DNA of 64,000 bases from assembly GCA_905160935.1 (NCBI GenBank), contig CAJHZI010000514.1:2129501-2193500 (forward strand), given 5' to 3'. The notes under the pieces are model-generated. The model made no database searches and was not told the DNA's origin. It saw only the letters and a program-made list of their open reading frames with translations. The stretch's first letter is position 1. Each line of letters starts with the position of its first letter. Shown here one piece after another: positions 10,976 to 22,000 of the stretch. The stretch comes from Enchytraeus crypticus. Its lineage: Eukaryota; Annelida; Clitellata; Enchytraeida; Enchytraeidae. Made by a program: the position numbers and the translations under genes.

Positions 10976-11465
10976 CATCCAACATCCCATGTCTTGGTCT
11001 TCCTAAAACTCTTTTCTCTTGCATTTTTCTTTCTATTACATCCTTAGCAAACCATGGTTTGGAGGCAAACCATGCCTCCTTATAACAAGTCCTAACCAGA
11101 TTTTCTTTCTATTTCTTACCACAGCTATTAACTAGCTGTCTCTCTGTACCGACTCTTTGAGAACTTCTTCATTTGTAATTGTGTCAGTCCAAATAATCTT
11201 TTCCATCCTTCTTCATAACCACAGCTGCAATGCCTCTAGTTTCCTAATATAGGCCTATTCTTTCTTTTACGTTCACTTTCACATACGTACAGAAGAGTCC
11301 ACCACACCAATTTTAAAGGTCTTTCCGAAATCCTCTTTTGCCTTAGCAATTCTACATTTTATTTCCGTTTCACACTTCCATCATTCTTGATAGTGTGGCC
11401 AAAAATACTTGAAGCTTCTTACCTGCTCCAATCGCGTTTTATTCAATGTCATATTTGACACATTT
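10976..11465 (-). mobile_element. RTE-like LINE family A, C-terminal fragment
   Basis: Minus-strand frame pieces read FKYF, CETEIKCRIAKAKEDFGKT and GLTQLQMKKFS. These correspond to the FxYLG...EIxxRIAxAKEAF and WTxxxTNEEV segments of RTE-type C-termini. Heavily frameshifted. Confidence 0.7.
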
Positions 11466-11584
11466 TTAATATTTGACAATGTAATTATTTGTTATATTTG
11501 ACAATGTAGGCCTAATGTTTGCAATTTAACACTAACATTTGATAAATGCAAAAATTAATAATTACGCTATTATAGTCAAGTCAT

Positions 11585-12050
11585 AGGAAAGAACTGTTAA
11601 CAAAAAGTCTAACGAAAGGCACAAAGATAAAAAGAGTGAAAACTTTGGTTTGGACCACGCTATTGAATGAATGCGAAACAAGGACCTTAAGGAAGGAAGA
11701 TTTAGGAAACTAGAGGCATTGGAATTGTGGATTTGGAGAAGAATGGAGAGGATTAGTTGGACTCAAAAGGTTACAAATGAGGAAGTTCTGGAGAGAGTTG
11801 GTACAGATAGACAGCTGATAAATGTATTAAGAAATAGGAAGAAGAGTTTGATAGGACACATTCTGAGGGGAAGGTCTATTAAAGGAGGTAATAGAAGGTA
11901 GAATGGAAGGAAAAGAGGTAAAGGCAGGCCGAGATTAGGAATGTCAGATGATTTAAAGATTCACTTATATGTGGACATGAAGAGGAAAGCGGAAGACAGA
12001 GAAGAGTGGAGGAGTTATATACAATAGACCTGCCAATAGGCAGTGCACTA

Positions 12051-12052
<2 letters not shown>
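11585..12052 (+). mobile_element. RTE-like LINE family A, C-terminus and 3' end
   Basis: The plus-strand frame includes [40 protein letters not shown] and KKSLIGHILRG, then a frameshifted RPRLGMSDDLKIH-like part and REEWRSYIQ. This is the conserved C-terminal domain of RTE-type non-LTR elements. The 3' end is GACCTGCCAATAGGCAGTGCACTAAG, directly followed by a GA microsatellite. Confidence 0.85.
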
Positions 12053-12108
<56 letters not shown>

Positions 12109-12125
12109 CGAAAGAGAGAGAGAGT
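12053..12125. repeat. (AG)n microsatellite at a LINE 3' end
   Basis: Near-perfect AG tract continuous with the family A 3' terminus. The same junction is seen in inverted form at 56992-57003. Confidence 0.95.
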
Positions 12126-12275
12126 CAAGTCATAGTCACGCCCATAGTGCAACATTACATTTCATAATTTTGGTTATGATTTCAGATATTTCTAGCTTTT
12201 AAAATAACTGTGGAAAAACCCAAATATCCTGAAAGCCTATATTTTTGGAGAAAAGAAGCTGGTTTTCCACCCCTG

Positions 12276-13002
12276 CAGTAGCGGATCCAGGGGGCCCAGG
12301 GCCCGCCCCCCTTAAGCCCGCCGATAAAAATGTGTAAACTATATTTTCATTGTTTCTAAGGCAATTTGTTTTGTGTAAATATGTTTGTAAGGGCAGTGGT
12401 TGGGGGGGGGGGGGGAAGAGAGGGGAACTCAGTTCGACTATAGTTCGAATTTCTTCAAATATGGGCCCCACTAGGGGCCCATATATTTGGTATACTAGGA
12501 GGCCTGTACAATGGATGGGGGCCCGAAAAATGTTGACCGTTTCACTAGATCTCAATTTTCACATTAACCACCGTTTAAAGGGAGAAAATGGTGTGAGTAA
12601 ATAATGTGAACTCTGATTTGAGTAGTGGTGCAAACAGCCATGGCTGGGAGAGGCCCCCTATCGCCAAAATTAGGTCACTTTTGCAATTCCTCCAGATCCG
12701 TTAAGTTTCTTCGAAGGTGACTAAACTAACCTGCTATTTTTCAAAACATATATAGGATTTTAGGCATTTAAGGTTTTCCCTGACTTTAGTACGAGTATGA
12801 CAGAGGGGGGGGGGGTAAGATACGGGAATACACTCACTCTATGAGCCCAGCGAGCGCAGTAGTGAAAAATTTACGCCCCCCCCCACACAGTTTTTTCTGG
12901 TTGCGTCACCTGTCCCCGAAGAAGGCAAAGTAAGCAAAAAATGAGTACACTCTCAAAAAAAAATTTGGGCCCTCCCCTTAAAAATTCCTGGATCCGCGCC
13001 TG
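12276..13002 (-). mobile_element. hAT-type MITE family E, full length with target-site duplication
   Basis: 727 bp. Terminal inverted repeats CAGTAGCGGATCCAGG and CCTGGATCCGCGCCTG (14 of 16 complementary). Perfect 8-bp target-site duplication CACCCCTG at 12268-12275 and 13003-13010. CAG...CTG ends and 8-bp duplications are diagnostic of hAT transposons. No transposase frame, so it is non-autonomous. Two internal poly-G/C tracts. Confidence 0.93.
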
Positions 13003-13339
13003 CACCCCTGGTTTTAAGTGGATTAAATAAATCTACGACTACCGCATTTGCGGAAAGTAAAGCTACGGGCGTTGGCGTATTGCAACAGCAGTGCCCGCAT
13101 GGCCATCTCAACTAAAGGCTCCTTGGCTGAAACTTGATAATAAACATTGAACAGCTGCAGCCTCTATGCCTAAATCAGTTTAATTGGTAGCCCTGTGTAA
13201 ATGTACAGAATAGCACAGCATTGAGGGTGTACTTCTATTTTACCAGTATGTTATAGGTTATTTTTGCGATAATTATAATGTTACAAAATAGCTAATTCTC
13301 AAGCGCGTTTCGACTACTTTCAGTCGGTACTTTCCTAGC

Positions 13340-13870
13340 AGGTAGTAAGCTGTTTGTATTGTTGTCAGAACCTGGATAGTCCTTGGCCTCGGAATAGGAC
13401 CTAAATTTTAACAAGGGGGCTGAAAAAGTCTTCAACCAGTGTTCTATCATATTTAACATTCGAATTATTAAATGCTAATTGATTCTATGTTAAAGTATGT
13501 ATCATTTATAGACATATCTATTACTTCTATATTGATCGAATTTGTACGCACTAACCTATGCAAACGTGTAAACTTAACTGTGTTTTTAAAATGGTTTTAG
13601 TCTTGATGGGCATACATGTACGTAGGAACTGACGTGTCTGTATGTCCTTTTTCACGCCAGTTTTGCATAATATATTATGTTTATGTGATTTTCGTGAAAA
13701 AATTTTCCTACATGTATCTATCTAACTAAAAGTTAGATGTCTGTATTGTTGTTAGAACCTGGATAAATTCATAGCCTCGGAATAGGACTTAATATGGGAG
13801 CTGAAAAAGTATTCAACTAGCTATTAATTCTAGGTATTCCAAGTACGAACGAATTATTAAATGTTACTTG
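13340..13870. repeat. Dispersed direct repeat, two diverged copies of about 125 bp
   Basis: 13355-13490 and 13740-13880 share GTTGT(C/T)AGAACCTGGATA, GCCTCGGAATAGGAC, GCTGAAAAAGT(C/A)TTCAAC and GAATTATTAAATG. The spacing is about 385 bp. Possibly the remnant of a longer tandem repeat. Confidence 0.7.
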
Positions 13871-14165
13871 GTTCTGTGTGAAAGAAACGAGAGTCAAACA
13901 GAAGAATCAAAAAGAAATATGTGATTTTAAATCACACGTTACATCAAGCGTGTTACATTAAGTAGAAGCCGAATTTAAAATTAGCTAAGAAATATAGGCC
14001 TAGTATATGCTCTATTTTTGCTATTTTAGCTTACTAATACACATGTTCGTGCTCTCGCTATTACAGTTAATCGCAGTTATGCTGATGGTGTAGTCACACC
14101 AAGTTGATGATGCTGTGTTTGATGTTATAGTATGTTATATATATATTCACATCAAGATTTGTATT

Positions 14166-14465
14166 TTTGGGGGCGGGATTTAGCGTATTCGGTTAAGCTG
14201 CGCGTCAGTTGAACGAAGTTAAGTTTCATCCCGCCGGTTAGTACTTTGTGGGCAATTTGGAAGACCGAGTGTTGGAAGCTACGAAAGAAAAAATCACGAA
14301 GGTGTTGGAAGGTTTTTCTTAACTCCGCGCCGGCTGCAATTGATGCGCCTACAAAAGGCAACGATTACTGATAACTAGGGAGAGGAATGGAGGAAATAAC
14401 GAAAACAACAAAAACAGCAACTAAGAAAGGAAACTATGTAGCACATGCGGTATGTCATGTGTGTA
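14166..14465 (+). mobile_element. 5S rRNA-derived SINE (SINE3-like)
   Basis: The head contains AACGAAGTTAAGTTTCATCC, CCGGTTAGTACTTTGTGGGC and GACCGAGTGTTGG, which align with the 5S rRNA segments CGAAGTTAAGC, CCCGGTTAGTACTTGGATGGG and ACCGGGTGCTG that include the RNA polymerase III internal control region. A tail (GGCAACGATTACTGATAA ... GTCATGTGTGTA) follows and is shared with 56884-57575, so this is a retroposed family and not a functional 5S gene. Confidence 0.8.
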
Positions 14466-15194
14466 ATTATATATAATTTTTATAGGCCTACGAACAAAAA
14501 CAAATTCGTGTGTATTTTCATAGCCTGCTCAAGTTACAATTTATTGATATATTATCCTGTAAGAAATGTGCGAAAAATCGGCAAAACTTTTTTGTATATA
14601 ATAAGGGATTGGACATCATTCAGGGCTCATATTTCTGTAGCGCTGGATCAAACTTGCTAGAAACATTTCGCTTAAATTCAAGTAATTATTACTAATAAGT
14701 TATATAGAATGGTTAATTTAACACCTATATGACACTGTAAGTAAATTCGTAATTTTCTTCATTCTAAGATATTAGATTGTAATTCAATTAACTTCACTGA
14801 GACTGATATACTTCAAATTATAGATCACTAGTGATCAAATTATATGATGCTCAAATTATAATTATTGGTGTGAAGACGATTTTAACATTATGTCAAAATG
14901 CAAGTTACAATCCATAGTAACTTTTAAAAATCCCGTAAATTTGACAATGTAGTAACTTTTGACTATTAACTGTAGTCAAAAGTAATATAATAAATGTGTT
15001 AAAAAGTAATATAATTGAATATATTCCAAAATAGGGTAGCTAAAGACCTCAACTGATATCGAAATCGGTTAATAAATCTTTGCTTTGCACAGCTATTAGG
15101 GCATCAATAATGTAACTTTTGATCGCTCTTTCTTTACTTCCGAAACGCAATATCAATCTCACTATTTAAATAATGTTATAATCATTGATTACCT
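14466..15194. other. AT-rich intergenic stretch, nothing recognised
   Basis: No exon, RNA gene or repeat-family match seen. Confidence 0.4.
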
Positions 15195-15450
15195 ATGTTG
15201 TGTTCGGGCGTTGTATAACAGATCACCCATAAGCTGCTCATGTCGTAAGAGGCTACTTAGCAATGACTGAAGAAGACAACGGGAAAATCATCTCATAAGC
15301 CATTACCAAGCTTAAGCTTGCAGTATAATTTGCTAAGGCACAGCCATTGTGTTGGGATCAACTTGTTGATCAATGACGTACACTCTGAGGAGCTCGAAGG
15401 GAGACTAGTGAGTTATAATATGTACAGTGGACCTGCCGTTAGGCAGAACA
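15195..15450 (-). mobile_element. Dispersed repeat family B, inverted copy
   Basis: GTCGTAAGAGGCTACTTAGC is the complement of the CTTAGTCGCCTCTTACG block of family B. The end, GTACAGTGGACCTGCCGTTAGGC, resembles the shared family A/B terminus. Confidence 0.65.
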
Positions 15451-15747
15451 CTAGTTAAATAAACATTGATGTGGCCTGTATAAGTAGGCCTACTAAACAT
15501 TGGATAGTATTCGTAATTACAAAAACTTAACCTAATTATTTTTGGAAATCCGTGACAGTGTGTCCAGCCGATAATTGCATGTAGGCTATTTGTAAACCTG
15601 TTTGCATGGGAACACGTTAGCATTTAATAGCAACTTTATAACGTTCTCCAATTTCTATAATTTAATATAAACTTAATAGCATATTAAAAAAATAGCTTCT
15701 GTCATATTTCGAAAACAGCTGTGTAGGGAATGTTATAGTTTTAATTT

Positions 15748-15778
15748 ATTATAATAGCTTATAATAAGCTATTATAAT
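15748..15778. repeat. Perfect short palindrome
   Basis: 14-bp arms (ATTATAATAGCTTA / TAAGCTATTATAAT) around a 3-nt TAA loop. Confidence 0.85.
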
Positions 15779-15999
15779 GGCTTATAATAGCATATAATAT
15801 TCGTCTAGTGCTAGCTTAAACCACTCTGGAATAACGGAGCTCCAGGCCAGTGTAGGCCGATGTAATGGACGACTAAAATTTTAACATCACAACAGAGCTC
15901 GGGCCCGTGATCTTTGGGAGATCGTCAGTGGTGCAAACAATTTAACAACTTCATATTAAATAACATTAACTTTGAAATTTGTGGGAGGAAATTTACACA

Positions 16000-16099
16000 A
16001 TGCTGTGCAGAACAAAATCTGTTTTGAAGATTTTCATTTTGAAACAAATCAGCGGATTTCTCCTAATGCTGCTTCAATGCCGGTCAGCCGCAGCCTCAG
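16000..16099 (+). CDS. YWTD gene exon 1: signal peptide
   Basis: The ATG at 16000 opens 33 codons plus one base, ending TCAG|GTAAGC (strong donor, phase 1). Features are basic residues (CRTKSVLK), a hydrophobic stretch (FILKQISGFLLMLLQ) and small residues before the junction. Phase 1 matches the acceptor of exon 2, which lies 10 kb away. No second candidate for exon 2 was seen in between. Confidence 0.65.
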
Positions 16100-19000
16100 G
16101 TAAGCTCTGCTATCAGCCCTACAGACGATTCTTATATCTAAGAACCTAATTTCCAAACAACTAAATCAATTATCATTATAACTTAATGCTCATTCAAATA
16201 TTGTTTACCTATTCCTCTTATTTCTCTCTATTAAACTATATTCTTAATCAGTCTGCGAGTATATCTAGCGTCTGTATATTTTAGTTTTTTAAATTATTTT
16301 CGTAGATATATTTTCATAGATAGATTGTATTAAGATATGCTTCAATGCTAATGTGTAGGGGTATTGTAAAGCATGTAGATATAGGCTGGATTGATCGAAT
16401 GTCTTTATTTGCTGTAAGCTTTTAACTACTTTATATGGTTTGGAGATGTTCATTTAGGGCACATGTCAGTGCTTTTGAGGCCTTTGTGTCCCTTTTCACT
16501 TTATCTCATATATTGCTTGCGTATGATGTAACTTAAAGTGAAATAAATATGATTCAATTCAAATAATCTTGCACATGGTCATGCAGCTAGGAGTAAAATA
16601 TTTTGGCCGATCGTTTCAATCGGATCGCTAGTCCGACTAGTCGACATCATTTATGGCCAGAACTACGACGGTAGCTGATCGTCTTCTAACCTCTGGCTTT
16701 CTTGATTTATGAAAACATCTTTGGCAAATACTTTCGCAGTAGTTTGTCTTATGACAATTGCCGATTTGTTAATGACAATTCAATAATTTCACCTCTAACG
16801 CCGTAATACGAATTCCCTATCTGCAGAGGCTAATCCATCTTTCAAAATCCGGGGGAGGGGCAAAAAAATTTTACGTCCCCCGCAGTAGGGGGAATACAAA
16901 TTTCATATGTCCCCCTACTGCAGGGGAAAATAATTTTGTTACCCCACCCCCTGAAGCCTTAGATTTTATGACCAGTGATGGATGGTTTTAATGGATCAAA
17001 AATCTAGATCGAGCTCAAGTAGAAATAAGGGGATGGAATTCTCCACAGATGTAGAGAATTCCACATATTTATTCACTCAATGTGCAGAATATATGGAGAG
17101 AAATTCCACTTCTAGAAGTTCCGTAAATTCTGTTTAAATATTTTGAGTTTTGTCGACGTTATTTATATATCGCAAGGGGAATAGTTTTTGCCCCAGTCTG
17201 TATAGCTTAAGTCAAATCGTACAAAATGTTGCAAATATAGACTCAGCAATTAAACTTTATGTCAGGTACTCTAAAATATGCATGAAATTATTTTGAAACA
17301 TCTTTTTGCAGTCGAATATTTGGTAACTCTGATAATGTGATTCTGCTGCTTAATTTTTAAAAATATGATGTCATGCGTAATATTGCGTATAATATAGAAG
17401 TTAAATTCATATGCAGGCTTGTAGCGAAAACAGCAGGCCCTGCTGAAGTCATATGAACAGCAAGACAGATCTGCAATAAATCTGTGCAAGTAAATAACTC
17501 ACTAATGAATGTCTGTAGGTCTAAATGTATATTGTAGTTTGTATATTATCTGTTTATATAAGTTACAACGCTTGGAGATACATTCTCATCTACTCCCAGC
17601 TACTCCTTCAGTTGGCTACATTCTAAAGTTATTCTTGCATAATATTGATATTGGATTCGCACGCAATTTGAAAATTATACAAACGCAAATAATTGGCAAA
17701 ACTGGGAAGTCTTTAATTCCGAAACAAGAAACCATTTTAAAGTTGGTAAGCAAGCTTTCAACTGGTAAGATAAACCTTTACTTGCATCCAGTTAATTGAC
17801 TCAACAGGACCAGCAAATCTAGTGAACACGATCCATGCCATTTACTTTAGGTATTTGTATTACTTATCTACTCCGTACATAGGTTATCTCTTCAACATGA
17901 ATGATCCTAACTATATTAATCTTCCATTTAACGATAGGCAGTCTGATCATCAAATACCTAATTTTACTGGATCCCTAAACTCTAATTTTATTAGTGCTTG
18001 TAAGATTGGCCATTATACACCAGATGATTCTCATTCCATCTTAAAAAGCATCTAATTTACTCTTACAATATAAGAAGTGTGAATGCTAACTATAATAGTC
18101 TCAAAGATCTCCTTATATCATATGATACTGAATTTGATATTATTCTTCCAAGTGAAATCTGGTCAACGACTATATCGTTTTTGACAATATATTCCTGCAA
18201 TATAGATTTATTCCGATAACTCCTGCTAATCAGATGGCTGGAGGTGTTGCCTGTTTAGTTAAAAACTCCTTAAAGTATGAAATTAAATCATCTTCAATTG
18301 ATTGCAATATGTTCAATTCATTAGCTGAGTTTATTGTTTTAGAGGTATGGGTTAATGAAACCAAATATAGAATCTATTTATTTTATAGACATCCCAGTAA
18401 ACCAGTTTCCCAATTTATTGAGATTTTCTCTAATTTTCTTTCAATATGGAAACCTATCAAAAGGAGTTTAATATGCGGTGACTTTAATATTGATATAGGC
18501 AAATATGATTGTAATAATACTGTTAAACGATATGTTGATATATTGAGTGAATTTAATTTTACTCCTTTGTCGGTTGTGCCGACACATTGCTTGAATAGCT
18601 ACAAGGTTCAAATTCTAATTATAATAACAACATGAATGGTACTATTATTGATCATGTATTCTCAAACTTTGTTTCATTCAACAGTGATTGTTCGCCTTTA
18701 CTATGTAATACTATTTGTTTAACAGTAGTTACGGATATTACTGACCACTTCGCTAATATAATTGCTATTGTTCGTCCTCGCAAACGGGTAAACTTTGAAA
18801 ATAGACATATGATAAGAATATTTAGCAAATCCAACATTTTAAAATTTAAACGTAATTTAGCTACTTTAGACTGGTCTTTTACTAATACCAATGATGTAAA
18901 TCATTCTACAAATACTATGACAAAAAATTTAACTACTTCGATAGATACATATTTTCCCTTAACTAAATGCTCTAGGAAATGTCTTAAAGATAAATCATGG

Positions 19001-22000
19001 CTGACTAATGACCTGAAAAAAGACATCAAGCTTAAAAATAAGCTTTATCTGAAATTCAAAAACACCCAAAATGATAATATATTATTGGCAAATCTATAAG
19101 GCATTTAAATGTAAAATTGAAACTATGATTTATAAGCATAAACAAATATATTTCAGAAAAATCTTTGATAGTAGATTGAACTCTATAAAAAACATTTGGA
19201 AATCTCTCAATAATGTGTGTAGCTATAAACCCAGCAACAATAGAACTTCCATCTCAAAGTTAACAACAACGAATGGCACTATATGTGATATGAATAGCAT
19301 TGCAGAAGAATTTAATCAATACTTCGCGTCAATCGGCATAAGACTAACATCCAATTTTAATGTTATCTACTCTGACTTTCAAAAATATCAAACCAATAAT
19401 TACTCGCACACTATGTTTCTTATTCCAACTGATTTTTCTGAGGTATTTCAAGCTATTCAATTGCTTAGTACTACTAATTCGACTGGTCCAGACAACATAA
19501 GCAGTAGAGTACTAAAAATTTCAGCGGATGTTATTGTTGAATCGTTAAGTTACATTATCAACAAATCTTTTGAACTGGGAATATACCCTACTGCGTTTAA
19601 ATACTCAAAGGTAATACCTATCTTTAAAAAAGGTAAACATGACAATTTGGAAAACTATAGACCTATATCACTAATTAACACTATTAGAAAAATATTTGAA
19701 AAATTAGTCTATAAACGTACTATGAACCGTTTAAATAAATGCCATATTATTTTTGACACCAATTTGGTTTTAGACAAGGTCACTCCACTGTAGATGCCTT
19801 ATATAATAGTATTAATATGATTCATATGGAAAAAGGTAACAAGAAAAAAACTATGGAAATATTCCTTGATCTAGCAAAGGCTTTTGATACAGTGGATCAC
19901 TCAATTTTACTGAGCAAGCTTCAATATTATGGAATAAGAGGGATTTCATATGAATGGTTTAGATCATATCTCAATGATAGACATCAATTTATCTCCATAA
20001 ACGAAGCTAATTCATCCGTTTTACCCGTTTGTATTGGAGTACCCCAAGGTTCTATTCTTGGGCCTCTATTATTCCTCATTTTTATCAATGACATACAATA
20101 TTCGTATTATGAACTCAAATTTAAAACTATTTGCTGATGATACAAATGTGTTGTCTGTGAAGATAACATTGTAGAGCTATGTAAGACTGGTAATATTGTA
20201 TGTAATAATTTATTGAATTGGTTCAATTGTAATCGATTAAGTGCTAATATTGCCAAATCGACTTTCATTTTATTTTATCCGTCTAATCTAGATAATGAAA
20301 TTATTAAGGCCAATAAGCTTAAAATTAAGATAAATGACCGTGAACTTAATAGATCTAATAGTGTAAAGTTCCTAGGTGTTTGGATTGATGATAAATTATC
20401 ATTTCACGAACATATAAATCAGTTAGCTAAAAAAATTAATTCTTTGAATTCAATGCTATTCAATCGTAAAAAATTCTTACCCATTAATTGTCGCTTAATG
20501 TTATTTCACACATTTATTTATTCACGTATTAGTTATGGTATTGAAATATACGGCAATACTAGTCGATCGATGTTGCATCCATTGCAAGTTGCAATGAATA
20601 AGGTACTAAGAAATCTTCAAGAGCAAAATAAATTTTGCAATGTTAAAGAATTACATCAAAATTTTAATGTACTTCCCGTTAATTTATTATTTAGATTAGC
20701 AATTGGTAAACTAATATACAAATATATTCAATCTGATAGCAACAGGCCTGCTTCCAATATTAATAAAGAATATTTTGTCAACAGAACTGCCAATCATGAG
20801 TATGAGACTAGACTGTCACAAACTAACTATTTGTATTTTCATTGCAATGTTGAAATTTTTAACTCGATTACTTTTTCTAGTGTTCAAATATGGAATAGTG
20901 TACCCGATTCCATAAAAACAGCTAGAAATGTATATAATTTTAGTATCCTATATAAATCTTTTTTATTATTCAAGAACTGGTAAACTATTCTGATAGAAGC
21001 ACTTTCCCTTACCATATCGGCGACTAGCTAGATAGAACAATGCTCTCACTAGGGACCGATTGAATGGTATTGGGATTGTTTTAATTTTAAGTGTTTTTAA
21101 GTGTTTCAATTTTGCATCATTGATTATGTTGTAATCGTGTACTTTTATTTCTCTTTTTGTACACTTTGTATGTATGTGACTTTACACTGATGTTTGTTGT
21201 CGAAATAAACATATGTCTCTCAACAGGCTGTATTAGATATATATCGCTGACAATAATAATAATAATAACATAAGCAGTCTAGGCTTCTCTTAAAACCATT
21301 AATTTCGCAGGCTTCTCTGTATTTTTGTATATTATGAAAATGGCGTATCATAAATTACAGCGCATACTGTTATCTTGATATTTGATACGCACGCTGAGCT
21401 ATCACATGACCTGCATGTGGCTTAGATTTAGATCAGCGGGAGTGATTTGAGCCACAATACAAGTACATGTAGGCCTACTAAGCCTGTCTCATTCCTCACC
21501 CACAGTAAATCGAGAGAAAGTGAAAGATTTTAATGCTTTTCACAACATTATAACTACCGACTAGATTCTTGAAACCCTTATCATTGCTGGAACAGAATCA
21601 GTTACTTGTAGGTATATGCTATCAATTTTCACCCTAGTACCTCTGAAACTGTCTCAGATTGAAATTTTATTTTTTCAGTTATTCACAAAATAATATATAG
21701 AGTATGTTCTTCATTCCGTTTCATATTTCGCCTGATCCAGCTTAATAGATTTCTCATGGACCTAATGTGCTTCAAAAATTTAAAGAACTAGGTGAATAAT
21801 TATGGATTTGTTACTAACGAACCCAGGGCCGGATTTACCATGAAACACTCATTAGCACGTGCTGAAGCCCCCCACCCCACGGTCAAAAGTGGCCCGAGAT
21901 TTCTTTTAAAAAAATTGGGCTTCAAAGGGTTACCACTACCCTGACACAATGAACTTAAAATGACATTTTTTAAGGCCATTCTTTACAAATATTGGTTCAT

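Larger units (their letters stand above)
17500..21240 (+). mobile_element. Decayed jockey/CR1-like LINE (endonuclease plus reverse transcriptase)
   Basis: Plus-strand frames appear in the order of a non-LTR retrotransposon. First comes an APE-type endonuclease (LICGDFNIDIGKYD near 18470, IIDHVFSNF near 18640). Then RT fingers (ENYRPISLINTIRKIFEKLV near 19660), the palm (FLDLAKAFDTVDHSIL near 19870; GVPQGSILGPLLFLIFINDI near 20040; LFADDTN near 20130) and the thumb (VKFLGVWIDDKLSFHEHINQ near 20360). Frameshifts near 18620, 19090, 19795 and 20135 inactivate it, yet the pieces are long, so decay is moderate. The 5' boundary is uncertain. It is intronic in the YWTD gene. Confidence 0.88.

Noticed and set aside
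14166-14280. Functional 5S rRNA gene
   Set aside because: Many mismatches, missing 5' half, and a retroposon tail shared with 56884-57575.
17509-18055. Two open frames before the LINE endonuclease as separate genes
   Set aside because: No recognisable motif and no splice context. They lie directly before the LINE frames and are probably its decayed 5' part.
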